From contig JAXRKN010000045.1 of assembly GCA_038502055.1 (NCBI GenBank), positions 2,998,501 through 3,062,500 of the forward strand: DNA of 64,000 nucleotides, written 5' to 3'. The position numbers and the translations under genes were made by a program. Of the stretch, positions 13,601 to 24,587 are shown in pieces (positions within the stretch are counted from its first letter, which is position 1; every line of letters starts with the position of its first letter). Origin of the DNA: Tanytarsus gracilentus (lineage: Eukaryota > Arthropoda > Insecta > Diptera > Chironomidae). The notes under the pieces were generated by a model that was not told the origin of the DNA, searched no databases, and saw only the letters and a list, made by a program, of their open reading frames with translations.

Positions 13601-14046
13601 TCACTGCTGATATGGATGTGTGTGCGCGTCGTCTTCACTTTTTTTTCTCCATCGTTTCATTTTTTTTCTCATGTAAAACCATTTAATTCAAAAAGAAATT
13701 GTCACTAATTTAATAATTTTTTAATTCCTTAAATTGATTAGTGAAAAACGCTTAATAAGCCGGCACGATGTATTTATCGGTGAGAATGAATATATAGAAA
13801 ATTACATTTAGCTAATTAGATGTATAACGGCATCATCATCGCACAAAAAAAAGAGATTTTCTCTCTCTTTATATACAAGCCAGATTCATTATGTACATAT
13901 AAGTTTTATTTATTCGATATGTAATCCAATGTGGAAGTGAATATTTGCAATCAATTTTTTGATAATCTCTTTTTAGCTTATGTAAAAAAAGAAGAAGATA
14001 TTTTTTTTCTTTTACCTCCAATTCGGTACGTCGACTCCGAATACAT
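1641..14046 (-). CDS. MTA1-like: MTA1-like NuRD corepressor subunit, 5' part (partial)
   Basis: Three coding exons, all minus strand: 14046-14016 (start codon plus 10 codons), 6267-6106 and 1754-1641. The gene continues past the left edge, since exon 3 ends in phase 1 at a GTAAAT donor. The joined reading is MYSESTYRIG, then DYVYFETSSSSPYQIRRIEE, then residues through FYRRRD and ADKHQ, then a segment with KLKKMWLKTPVSEEQAAQAV. This is the start of the BAH domain of metastasis-associated proteins, which bring HDAC1/2 into the NuRD chromatin remodelling complex in the nucleus. Phases agree at both junctions (G|AT and A|TG). Exon 3 resembles my recollection of the fly protein more than the human one. 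Exon 1 is only 31 nt and was found by looking for the missing YRxG codons. Introns of 7.7 and 4.4 kb are unusual for this window. No further exon is visible in 1-1640. Identity is firm; exon 1 is slightly less so. Confidence 0.9.
1755..6105 (-). other. MTA1-like intron 2
   Basis: A 4.35-kb intron bounded by a GTGAGT donor next to 6106 and a TTCTAG acceptor at 1755. It holds purine-rich GA tracts, a short CAGCAGCAG-type run near 2465 and GT runs near 2320. No exon-like sequence was recognised. Possible cis-regulatory content is a guess from intron size only. Confidence 0.7.
11556..11818. mobile_element. TA-flanked MITE carrying a nested insertion
   Basis: Left end GGGTGACCAGAT (11556-11567) and right end, read on the opposite strand, GGGTGACTAGAT form a 12-bp terminal inverted repeat with one mismatch. 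TA dinucleotides flank both ends (11554-11555 and 11819-11820), which fits a Tc1/mariner-type target duplication. Without the nested element at 11609-11770 and its duplicated target the element would be 93 bp with no coding capacity, so a non-autonomous miniature element. The flanking ATTT/AAAT also matches, so the true terminus could lie 3-4 bp further out. Confidence 0.6.
11609..11770 (+). mobile_element. hAT-like MITE, copy 1 (nested)
   Basis: A 162-bp element with perfect 16-bp terminal inverted repeats CCTGCGTGGGACATGA. It is flanked on both sides by the identical 8-bp TATTTAAG (11601-11608 and 11771-11778). An 8-bp target duplication is characteristic of hAT-superfamily transposition. 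There is no coding capacity. It sits inside the TA-flanked element above, so it inserted later. A second copy lies at 55689-55855 in the opposite orientation. Confidence 0.88.
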
Positions 14047-15342
14047 TTTATTATGTGACGAATTATTTGCCATTATTAATTCGTTTTGAATCCTTAAAGA
14101 TTTTTATTTTTGATTTTTTTTTATTTCTTTTTCGCCTCGCTTTTAATCACCTTTAATTTTTTTTCAGCTTTTTTTGCTTGCTTGCGCTTTCAAAAAAAAA
14201 CTTCACTTTATCTTTTTTTTTCTCTCCTTCCTCTTTTTTTTCTTCTACTTTTTGAGGGAGAAATTTTAAACACATTAAACTAGTAAATTTTCCTCATTTA
14301 CTAGCATCACTCCAGTTTTCCCAACTTCACGATAGTCTAATCTAGCGATTACACTACTTTTTAGGCTTTTTGGTCTTCGCGTTTAATTATATTTATTTAA
14401 TTTTTGAGAAGCATAATTTTTTAGCTTTTCCGAAACTATCGCGACTAACTTCACGCGGTATATATGTTGAGGGGACCATAACGCAGCATTTTAGCTCATT
14501 ATCGGCTTCTGTTTTTGAACTTTTTTAAATGAAAATATAATTTTAATCGCGATGTAATTTAATGAGATGATCTAATTTAATAATGTTCATTAGCAGGTAG
14601 TTGAATATGACTGAAGAATGTTTAATTTTCATGAAGGTATTCAGCTTTTACTAAGGGGCTCATAAAACTTTACATGTGTTTATGTTGGAGCATTATTGTA
14701 TTGCCTTATATACCATGTAAAAAATTCTACTATGAATGTTTTCGATACATTTAAGTATTTTATGAATTGCTAAAAATTATGACAAATTACTAAAACAGTT
14801 TTTTTAAATATTTTAAATTTAATGAAATTTATTTAATTTTTTTAAACAAAATTTTATGTAAAAAAACAAAACTTTTTTGTTTGCTATAAAAGCTTCACGC
14901 CGGTGCATATAAAATAATGCGATTTTATGAGGGCAAATAATTTATAAATCGTTTTATAGCATTCTATAAAACATAAATAAATATGAAGCATAAATATATA
15001 ATTTAAAATTAAAGGGCATGTAGGGTATACATATAAAATAATTAAAAAAAAATTTCCTTAAACTTTAGAAATTTTAGGGTTCAAAAACATTAATTGATTT
15101 TATACATAATTAATTAATGTTTTGAGTCTAACATTAAAACTTTTCTAAAGCATAATAAAAATCAGCTCAACTAAAATTAAATTTTTTCAAAAAAATTTTC
15201 CCTCCCATTGCATAGGGTGATCACAACTTCTCTCAGACATTCTTTTTGTTTTGAAATTAAAACTAAAAATCGAATCATCAATAATAAATTTTATTTTTAC
15301 AATAACCACGGATGAATAAACCTGAAAACGATTGGAAAAGTC
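14047..15342. promoter_or_regulatory. Divergent intergenic region MTA1-like / GM130
   Basis: About 1.3 kb between the MTA1-like start codon (minus) and the GM130 start codon (plus). It must hold both promoters and 5' UTRs. The MTA1-proximal part (14090-14300) is very T-rich on the plus strand. No clear TATA box or transcription start could be fixed. Nothing coding was seen. Confidence 0.5.
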
Positions 15343-18244
15343 ATGGATAAGGCAGAAAAGATTAAGGCAGCTCGAAAAAAGGTGAGAAATTGTGGAGATA
15401 TGAGTGAAATTTGAAATTTTTCGCATCTATGCATACGTGTAATTTTGTCAAATTTTTAGCTGAAGGAATTTCAATCGCATAAAAAGCCCGACGCAGAGCA
15501 AACGAATGTTAATGATTCTAATCAAGCAAATGAAGAGGAAAATGTCGGTGAAAATCCGATTGTAAGTCAACAACAACAACAACCAGGAACCGCAAGTTTT
15601 TTCGATTCAATTTCCACCAACTCAAGTCCATTTTTACAAAATGTAACGCCCTTGGAAGTGCAAAATTCAAATGTAATTGAAAGCAACATCTCTATGCCAC
15701 CAACTCGAAGTGAAGTTCTTGCCGAATTCCCAAATTTCTTTCAATCGCCAACACCACAATTTGTTCAGTTTCAATCACAACCAATCGAAGATAAACAACA
15801 TGAACAGAGCAACCAGCAGAGCCTTCAAATAGCACAACTCAAGTCTGAAGTTGAATTTCATCGAACGACCGCGACAAATTTACAGAAAAACATCGAAGAA
15901 CTCGCCAGATTAAAGCAACACGAGCAGCAGCATGGCGACGCCATGAAAATTCTCGTCAAAGAAAAATCGTATCTTCACGATGAATTGCAAAAGTCTGAGA
16001 ACATTGTGGCAACTCTCAGGGGCGAAAATGAAGAACTTCATAACCGTTTGAATCTGTCAAGACACCGTGTTAAGCAATTGGAATCGCTGTCGAGTGGTGG
16101 GGGGCAAGCAACGTCGCCCAAAACTCCCGAAATTGATTCGAAGATGATTGAGGAGATGGTTAATGAGCGCATTAAAGCCATCCAGTCTTCCCTTTATGCC
16201 GTCGAAAATGAAAAATCTGAACTCAAATTGCTCTTAAGTCAGAGGAAAATTGAGATGGAAAATTTGCAGAAAAATTATGATCACTTAAATAATCAGCTTC
16301 ATTTGCAGTCGATTAAAATTGCTCAGCTATCCGATGGCATTCAGCCCGAGCCATCAAACCAAACACAATTAGCCACGTACACGCAAGATGTTGCAATTAA
16401 GCAACAGCAAATTAACGAATTAAATTCAATTCTCGACCAATTACACCGTGAAAAGGAAGCGAGCGAGACGCAATATCAAAATTATGTGTCGGCAATGACG
16501 TGCGAAATGGATTTGTTGAAGGAAAATTCTGTTGAGCTGACAAATGAAAATAATGCGCTTGTTAAGCGAGAACAGGACCTTTTAAAGCATGTTAGCGATC
16601 TCGAGAGACAAATGCAGCAACAAATTCAGAAACAAAAAACTTATGCTGAAAATAATCAGGAGTCAAGCCATCAAACGAGTGATGAGGAAATTCAAGTAAG
16701 ATTTGATTAATTTTTAATTAATAAAATCTTAAAATTTACTTTTTTAGAAGCTATCAAGTCAAATAGTTGCGTTAACGGCTGAAAACGAAGCAATCAAGTC
16801 ACAACAAGCTCGCTATGACAGCGAAAAATTGGAAATGGCTCAACATCTCGAGCTGAAAACTGAAGAAGTTAACAATCTTTTGTTCCAAATGGAACGACTT
16901 AAAACTGAAACACCCAACGTTTCTCAGCTCATGGTAGATTTCGAGGATAAATCAACGGCTGCGTCTCGTGCTTTGAGTCAAAATCAGAACCTTAAAGAGC
17001 AGCTCGACGAGCTACAACGTGCCTTCATAACTCTTTCGAACGATAAAATGGAATTGACTGACAAACTTCAGTCAGAACTTCATCTTTGTAAGGAAATGAG
17101 AATACGACACGATGCAATGGAAGTTGATTTGCTAGAAATGAAAGATAAATGGCAATTTAAGGAGAACGAAATGATTCGATTATCGCACGAAAATACCGAA
17201 CTGGAGAAGAAAATTCTTCAGCAAAATATCGAAATAGATCGATTAAGGCACTACGAGTCAACAGACTATCATCGCGGATCGGAGGGTGGTGTTCTAGAAA
17301 GGGAACTCGAAAACTGCCGGCACATGATTGAAGTGCTGAAAAATAAAATTGTAGTGTTGGAGGGAGGTGAGGTTGCAATCGCTCCCATCGATCAGAGTGG
17401 ACATGGACACAGTCATAATCACGATAGCGGACATAGCCACAATCACGATGGACATAGTCACTCGCATGATCACTCTCCTAAGCATGAAGAATTGTGCGAA
17501 AAAAAGCACACCCATAAACATCTTTTGGATGAAATTGAGATGCTGAAAATGGAAAAGAGTGAACTAATAAAAGCCATTAATGATTTTAGAATGAGTAAGA
17601 AAAGTGAGGAAACAGCAGCAGCTCCAAATGGCGATGAAGTGGAAGAGATGACTGACGAGAAGTTGAAACAAATGACCATTCCAAAGTCAGTGACGCCAAG
17701 CATGGCAACCGAGGAGGCACTAGAAAAACTCCAGGAGAGATTTCGTCGCACAATGCTTGAAGTTGCGGACTTGACCGAAGAGAAAAATCGCCTTGAACAT
17801 CTCGTCACTCAATTGCAATTTGAAACGGAGACAATTGGCGAGTATATCACTCTCTACCAAAATCAGAGACGACTCTTGAAACAGAAAGAACAAGAGCGAG
17901 ATATTCAGATTAAAAATTTAGCAGGCGATCGTGAACAGATGAATAAAAAGCTCATTCAACTCAATATTTTGATTGAAAAATTCGTACTACAGCACACAGA
18001 TCAGGTTGAGGTGGCAAAAGAAGCGACAAAAATTTTAGAAACTGAAGGCTTAAATAGGGCCGAGCCGATGATAATAAATGGCACTGAAAATAGCCAAGAT
18101 GACTTTGAAAAGTTGAAGAAGGAAACGGCAGGAAAAATTCTGGAAATTCTTTCCGATATTAAAACCACAAACACACACAATTATGACGCTAATGTCGGCG
18201 TCGAAAACTGTTCATGCTGCATGGGTCGTTTAGAAACAGTCTAA
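15343..18244 (+). CDS. GOLGA2: Golgin GM130 (GOLGA2)
   Basis: Exons 15343-15381, 15460-16695 and 16748-18244 give 923 residues (human protein about 1,000). The start MDKAEKIKAARKKLKEFQ matches the basic N-terminal p115-binding motif of GM130, which is split by the first intron. Low-complexity Gln/Pro sequence follows, then long heptad coiled coils. A conserved late segment near residue 786 (TIGEYITLYQNQRRLLKQKE) is diagnostic for GOLGA2 among golgins. The protein tethers vesicles on the cis-Golgi through GRASP65 and p115. It ends ...CSCCMGRLETV, a hydrophobic C-terminus suited to a PDZ ligand. Odd feature: a histidine cluster of about 40 residues (17399-17520) of alternating GHSHNHD-like units, more typical of zinc transporters. 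AATAAA lies at 18287. It converges with DDB1, with 160 bp between stop codons. Confidence 0.93.
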
Positions 18245-18404
18245 ATAATATTATTAGCTTATGTATTCAAAAATTAAAAATTGCGCAATAAATCTTTTTC
18301 CAGCTGAAACTCTACAGGTGTGTAATTTTCGTTTTTAATGAATTTATTTGAAGGGATACGAATTTAAAGAGAAATTAAAATGCATAAAGAATTATTACAA
18401 ATAT

Positions 18405-21400
18405 TTAATGCATTCGCGTTAGATCTTCGACAATTTTCATTACGATTTTCACTGTAGCTTCTTCCTTCATTCCATTCACATCCACCTATCAAGAAAATAA
18501 ATTTGACTTAATAATCAAGTTATCGAGTTAAATTAGGTTAAATTACCTGCAGGCCTTGGACACATTCACGCATTTTCTCACGGTTGAGATCAAGGAAACT
18601 TTCAACCAAATCGCCGTCAATAAAACCTTAAAAATAAAAAATTCAATTGAATTCAATTCTATTCACTTAATTTGGCTACCTTCACATTGTTCAACTTTTT
18701 GGTCCGTCCTGAAGCTTCGCCACGCGCTATGATCAATTTTTCCCACCGACTTAATAATGTCCTTTAATCTCTTCTCGAGGCAGTGAAGAAATTCATAAAA
18801 GTCCTGAGGAATCTGCGTAACAAGTCCGATAGCTCCGCTGACAGTGCCATAGAGCACGCATCCGTTTGTCGGTATTGTTCTTTCGCCGACATTTTGCATT
18901 GCAAGAGATCCATGACGAAAAACATTGATCATATCGCCGAGATGAAACTGCGCAACTTCTGGCATCTGTTGGCGTTCTTCGTCTGTGGTTGCAGCACTAA
19001 AAAATATTTTAAAATCATTAAATTAAATAAATTAATTAAGCTCATAAATTTACCTGTCTTTTTGACCAACAAATAAATTGCAGGAATTCTCTGCGCCAAG
19101 AAAATTATCATCGTCCAAAATTTCAATAGCCGTCATCCAGTTTGGCTCATAGTCTCGGGCAATTTCCTCAAAGCTTCCCTCCATCTGCTTGTACTGCAGG
19201 AGCGTTATCGAGCGCATTAAGTCGCCGACCAATATAAAGTCGCCTAAAAAGAATTAAACCAATAAATTTAATAATTTTTTTAAATATTAAAAATTAAAAT
19301 TACCTTTGGTTTTAAGAAAGAGCGCTAGGACGTTGTTAAAGTGACTGCACTCGAGACGCAAATCTTTTTCATTTGTCCACTCATACAATCGCACTGTCGT
19401 ATTAATACTGGCCAAAACTTTTCCATTGAATTCAACCAGCGAGTAGCAAGCGCCTTTTATTTCCTTCTCTTGAATTTGATGCAGCTTTCCCTCGTTGTAG
19501 TGGAACACGATAATTCTTCCGGTTTTCGGATCGGGCTCTTCTGGATTTACAATAGCTGTGCCCACAATATAGTAAGTGTTTGGATCGTCGCCTAATTTAG
19601 CAGACATCAATGACATTGCAAATTCTGTTTGCATAAATTGATGCGCGTGAATCACCTCGAAGGTGTTTTGATCCATTATTAACAAATTATTCATCTCGGC
19701 CTCTTGACCATGCTCGAAAGTGTATGCTGCACCGCCGGGTCTCGAAAGTGAAGGTAAATTACTCGATGTTGTGATGTTTGACGTCTGAGTTGAAGCAGAA
19801 GATCGCGTTGGCATTAGCCCCGAGGATGTTTGTACGTCTGTTCTCACAGTAATCACTCCAAAGGTACTCGATGCTTCCTGATAGGCTATCCTTCGTGGAC
19901 TCTCACCGAGCGTTACCGTTCTAATGTGGAGCTTCTGAATTTCATCAATTGTTCCAAGAATAACAGAATTTTTAGTTGCTAATGCAAGACTGTCTGGATA
20001 GGCTTCGGCATTGATTGAGCACATGTGATTGACCTCTTTAAGATTGACATTGCTAAATACCAGCTTATTATTACTCGAGTAAATTACTGTTGGCCGATCA
20101 GAGCATGCGAAAACGTTACGTGTCGATAGGGAACTAAATGTCTTCAAAATTGTCGGCTGCGTACCGAGTGTGACTTTCTTTTGATCCGTAAGTTTTCCAG
20201 TGACTTTATCGAGCACAAAGTAGAACATTGCACCGTCGCCGAGTGCACAGAGCAGATAGTTGATGCCTTCGAATTGAGAAATTAAAATGGATCGAGGAAT
20301 AATTTCACCACCAAGTTTTTCAACGTGAATCTTCTCAAGTGACGGCAGCTTGAGGAGACACACTGAAATATCTGTCCATAAGCCTATGGCAACGATTTCC
20401 GAACGAGTGCTGTTATCGTCGAGTGGTGAAACATCTAAGCAAGCAATTTCGTGTTCAAGTTGAGTTTTTGATTTTTCCTCCAATTTGCCATCGAGAATTT
20501 CGACATAATAAATATCACTTCCCGAAGCGCAAACAAGCTGTTCAGAATTGCAAGCTACAACACCGATTTTTTTCCCCTCGGGCGGCGACCATTCAGCAAT
20601 GAGTGTTTTACTGTCTCCTTTAATTATTCTCGCGCTAATTGGTGTCACTTGAATAATTTGACCATAGCCAACATTCGCACAAAAGAATGTCTGTTGATCA
20701 CTCAAAAAGCCTTCGATTTCTGTCTCTTCAACCTCTTCGCCAGTTAGTGTTAAAATGCGAGTATGCCCGACGAAAGAGAGAACAAGAGTGTTATCGTATC
20801 GAGAGTCATCGATACCAACTTGCAGTGCCCACATCCCTTTAATTCCGGGCAGGTCAATGCACGCATGTTCTTGTATGCCAATTCCATTTCTAATTATTCT
20901 CAAAGTTCCATCTTTAAATGATCCAGAGCAAGTGATTATTTGGCCTTGTCCTTGTCTCTCTAAGTCAACCACGCACATGTCTAATATGGGTCCCAAGTTT
21001 GTATACGTGTCCATAACTACAACGTATGCTCCATTTTCATCGGCAACCGTATTCAATCGGACTAGCTGTGAGTCACCGTGTCGTGATCCAATAAAGAGAA
21101 CGCCATTATCTAGATAAGTTATGCATTCGGGAATGGAAATTTCGCCAAGCAACTCTACTTTGAGATCTTTTACATAAAGATTGCCCTGTGCATTTGTGTC
21201 AGACTCTAGGAACAGCATAAAGAGGTTTCCAGCCATATTTCCAAGAAGATATCGATGTCCTTTCCTATCAACTCGAGCATAGCATGTGATTGTGCTGTTT
21301 CGAATAACTGGAGGAGCCACGGCAACATAATTCGATCCATCGTGATAGACAATTGACTCTTGGCCAATGACGATGGCACCACCGAGTGGCGTAGGAACGG

Positions 21401-22256
21401 GAATTACCATCGTTGCCTCCACTTCCACATTGTCCTGCTTCCAACTAACCTTGACAAACTCTTTTTCTCTCAAACTGATCTCGTGTGTCTTAATGTGTCG
21501 TCCATTCAGATCCTGATGTATTACAATTAGCGTTGGTGAAGCGCAACCATATAAAAATTCAACATCCTGCACATTAAAGTCTTCCATTCGCAAACTATAT
21601 GCCTTCAGCTCACTGCTGTCCTTCTCGAGAGGAATAATTTTAAAGAGACCTTCGTAAAGTCGCATTCCAATGACTCTGGCTTTCGGATCAATCACTGCCA
21701 ATATTCCAGTCTCTGCCGGCTTCCCAACCTTGTCGCTCACATTTCCATGAGCCTTTGTGATAATCTCAAAATCTTCCCGCTCTTTATTGTACTTGCACTC
21801 GAGAATCATCGCATGATAGGCTTGCGTAAGTATGAAAAGGGAATCTCTTTTCTCATCCTGAAAACATTTAAATGATCAGCGATAGAAATGCATTAGAGAA
21901 AATAACATACCACCGGTCGAAATATCTTAAGCACTGCTATTTTTCCATAAATTGAAACTTCTTTGATCGGCTTTAGGCCTTCCGAAGTGATGAGAAATAT
22001 CTCGAGTCGTGAATTTTTCGCAATAATCAAATTTAAATCTGTTTCTGAAGTGAAGTTGCCTAGGAAAATCCATAAAATATTCAGTGTTATTGAGATATAA
22101 AATTAAGGAAATTTGCTTTGCTCGAAAATACAACGAAAATAAAAGCATCGCGTTTTTTGCTCTTAATTCGTGTAGATTTTAAACTACTTCATTACCTGTG
22201 ACGCAAGCGTTGACTGCTGTGGGCTTCTGAGCCGTCACAATATAATTGTGAGACAT
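18405..22256 (-). CDS. DDB1: DNA damage-binding protein 1 (DDB1)
   Basis: Seven exons: 22256-22196, 22059-21911, 21857-19304, 19243-19054, 18996-18680, 18626-18547 and 18485-18405. Phases are consistent throughout and the total is 1,143 residues; human DDB1 has 1,140. It starts MSHNYIVTAQKPTAVNACVT and ends ...DLTRMH, both typical of the family. DDB1 is the adaptor of CUL4 E3 ubiquitin ligases: three beta-propellers (BPA, BPB, BPC) plus a C-terminal helical domain, with BPB binding CUL4 and BPA/BPC receiving DCAF substrate receptors. It acts in nucleotide excision repair and chromatin regulation (piccolo in Drosophila). Most of the protein lies in one 2.55-kb exon. A Ser/Thr-rich stretch near 19740-19840 looks like a surface loop. 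No damage to the frame was found. Confidence 0.97.
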
Positions 22257-22661
22257 ATTTTCTTAATTATTCAATTTTATTTTTCGTGTGTTCAATTCAA
22301 TTGGTTATTTTTTTTCTCCGCTCGAAATCTTGTCAACCGTTTCTTTCAAATTTTAAAAAACCGTTACAGTTCCCAACCGTTTCATAATTAATTGCATTTA
22401 GAATTCAATATAAAAATTTTTGTAGGTCAAGGGTCATTGATAAAAAAAAAGTAATGATGAGAAATCGTTTAGAATTGAAAATAAAGAGTCAAAGAAAAGC
22501 GAAAAGGCGAAAAAAGTGAAAATTTTAAAAATTCTTTTGTCACGGGAGAAATTTATAACTCAACTTAATTTATTCTGAAAAAGTATCGCATTGCCTAACA
22601 TTCAGGTGCAGCAAAACCTTAAAATATTAAATTTATCAAAACTATCCTTTAATTTAAGCAC
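22257..22661. promoter_or_regulatory. DDB1 upstream region
   Basis: About 400 bp between the DDB1 start codon and the first exon-like repeat. It should contain the DDB1 promoter and 5' UTR. The sequence is AT-rich with no recognisable TATA box and no gene. Confidence 0.4.
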
Positions 22662-23149
22662 TTTTTTGACCGCCATCAAAAAATCTTTCTCAGTTGCCTT
22701 TGAAATTAATTTTCGTTCATTCAAGAAAAAGATTTCGTCGCGAGAAGTTGTGATTGTGAAGAAGGAGCTGCGATGTTGAACACCAAGGATCCAAATCAGC
22801 AATTAAAGAAGGAAATAGTTGCTTCCAAGCTGTTCTTGTCAAGAATCAAGCGTCACGAACGAAAATTGGGCTTTATTCTCGGAAACAAAATCAAGAGAAG
22901 CAGAAAATCGTGCTGCGAAGTGAAGAAGAGCGAGGAAAAATAAATCAACTGAAATTGTTCGAGGTGAGTGACCTCGTTCTTGATCATAAAATCATAGCAA
23001 TCATTGACATTTTTTTCTTCTTTCTGATTCGCAGATAAAAATTTGACGTCGAGGAGCGATGGAGATCGAAAAAGCTCAAATCAGACGAGACCGCAGCAAC
23101 TTTTGTTAAGAAATAATCCGAGCAGACGGACAATTGAGGTAAGTCGAAC
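22662..23149 (+). repeat. Exon-like tandem repeat, copy A
   Basis: First of two adjacent direct copies, offset 488 bp. Each unit reads: acceptor-like CAG, segment a (22694-22963), donor GTGAGT, about 70 bp with a pyrimidine tract ending in CAG, segment b (23035-23138), donor GTAAGT. Segment a carries a 56-codon frame (22773-22943) starting MLNTKDPNQQLKKEIVASKL, Lys/Arg-rich, with no known domain. Frames do not stay open across segment boundaries, so it may be a spliced noncoding transcript with a short ORF or a decayed fast-evolving gene. The family is unknown to me. Confidence 0.7.
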
Positions 23150-23745
23150 TTTTTGCCCACCTTTAAAAAAATTCATCTCAGTTGCCTTTGAAATTAATTT
23201 TTATTCATTCAAGAAAAAATTTCGTCGCGAGAAGTTGTGATTGTGAAGAAGGAGCTGCGATGTTGAACATCAAGGATCCAAATCAGCAATTAAAGAAGGA
23301 AATAGTTGCTTCCAAGCTGTTCTTGTCAAGAAGAATCAAGCGTCACAAACGAAAATTGGGCTTTCATCTCACTGGCAAAGGAAACAAAATCAAAAGCAAA
23401 CAAAATCCAAAGAAGAAAATCGTGCTGTGACGTTTAGAAGAGCGAGGAAAAATTAATCAACTGAAATTGTTCGAGGTGAGTTAAAAAAATCTGTGAAAAT
23501 CCATCCAGAAAAAATTCAGACCTCGTTCTTGATCAAAAAATCACAGCAACCATTGACATTTTTTTCTTCCTTCTGATTCGCAGATAAAAAATTAAAAATT
23601 TGACGTCGAGGAGCGATGGAGATCGAAAAAGCTCTAATCAGACGAGACAGCAGCTTTTGTAAAGAAATTATCTGAGCAGACAGACAATTGGGGTAATTTT
23701 AATTTTTTCGTTAGAAATTTTCATGTATTCACTAAAAAATTCTTC
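23150..23745 (+). repeat. Exon-like tandem repeat, copy B
   Basis: Second direct copy: segment a 23182-23475, donor GTGAGT, segment b 23584-23692, donor GGTAAT. The 56-codon frame (23260-23430) is kept although it differs from copy A by in-frame indels of 3 and 9 bp plus substitutions. That is weak evidence of past coding constraint. B is a closer match to the inverted copy C than to A, with homology extending past segment b to about 23745. Confidence 0.7.
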
Positions 23746-23753
23746 GCAGCTAC

Positions 23754-24340
23754 TAGGTTTATTGGTGATTTTGTTCGGTGGTTTCGGTGAGGTCGTGTGC
23801 ATTTTAACTTTGATTTTGATTGTTGGCAATTTTGTTTTTTGTTTTAATTTAGTTACACTAAAAATTTGGTTTTTTTTTTTTGTAGAATTTTTCTTTCTCA
23901 TTATTGATGAATAACTTCAATCTTATAAAATATCTTTAAAATATCTCTATAATTTTTGATTTTTAAAGTTTTTAAAGTTTGATAAGATATCAAACCAACA
24001 TGTTATTTGTTGTCCTTTGAACAAATCTTTCAAAATATGCCAACTTACTAAAAAGTTTTTTTGGGTATAAAATTTTTTTTTTTATCTTTAAATACTGAAA
24101 AAACTTTTTAGTTCTTTTTCTTTTCTTCCTTTTTTTAGTCTAAAAAATTTTTTAAATGTATTCTATAATTTCTCAATTAAAATTTACTATTTTAAAAAAT
24201 AAAAAAAAACTCAAAAAGTATAGAAAAATGTATTAATTTCGTCACCGGTGTCACCTGACAAAAAATCGGGAAAAACCGGGGAAAAAAAATTTTTGTTATC
24301 CCGGTGATCACCGTACCGGTATTCACCGTGAGGATCCCTA
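23754..24340. mobile_element. hAT-like non-autonomous insertion
   Basis: The 8-bp GCAGCTAC stands on both sides (23746-23753 and 24341-24348). Removing 587 bp plus one duplicate restores the repeat: acceptor TTCTTCGCAG then CTACCTTTGAAGC, matching CAG/TTGCCTTTGAAAT of the other units. Ends read TAGG on both strands (TAGGTTTATT and TAGGGATCCT), so the terminal inverted repeat is short and imperfect. The right end has GC-rich ACCGGT-type subterminal motifs between 24240 and 24330. No transposase frame is seen. The class is inferred from the 8-bp duplication. Confidence 0.65.
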
Positions 24341-24425
24341 GCAGCTACCTTTGAAGCAAATTTTGATTCATTCAAGAAAATATTTCGCCGACAGCAGTCA
24401 AAATTTTGGGAATCTGTGCGAAGTA
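24341..24425 (+). repeat. Exon-like repeat, partial third unit D
   Basis: Directly after the hAT-like insertion the sequence CTACCTTTGAAGC... through ATTCATTCAAGAAAATATTTCG aligns with the first 50-60 bases of segment a, more diverged than A, B and C, and then similarity fades. It is best read as the start of a third tandem unit that followed B before the insertion. Confidence 0.5.
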
Positions 24426-24587
24426 AGAGTGACTGGCTGCCAAGAGCAATACGATTGAACCAACACGAGCTGAAACGGAAATGGAATCTCAAAACATTTC
24501 AAAAATATTTATTAAGCGCTTTAAATTGTTGTAAAATTATTTTCCATATTTTTCTTCATTTCAGCTTTTATTCAATGTCCTTCCTTT

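Larger units (their letters stand above)
6268..14015 (-). other. MTA1-like intron 1 with nested transposons
   Basis: A 7.75-kb first intron between the 31-nt first exon and the BAH exon. It contains scattered GAGA-type and TG-type simple repeats and two nested miniature transposons at 11556-11818. The longer open frames, for example on the plus strand at 13385-13708, are T-rich chance frames rich in Phe and Leu. A 45-codon basic plus-strand frame at 9713-9850 is noted separately. No other gene was recognised. Confidence 0.7.

Noticed and set aside
13385..13708. 107-codon plus-strand frame
   Set aside because: T-rich sequence giving mostly Phe, Leu and Ser; no start context, no family similarity; inside the MTA1-like first intron.
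15205..15225. Single TAGGGTGATCAC resembling the outer MITE terminus
   Set aside because: No partner terminus nearby; not enough for an element.
17157..17808. Minus-strand frames opposite GM130
   Set aside because: Antisense shadows of a coiled-coil coding exon; composition follows from the sense codons.
20755..21117. 120-codon plus-strand frame opposite DDB1
   Set aside because: Antisense shadow of the large DDB1 exon, no independent evidence.
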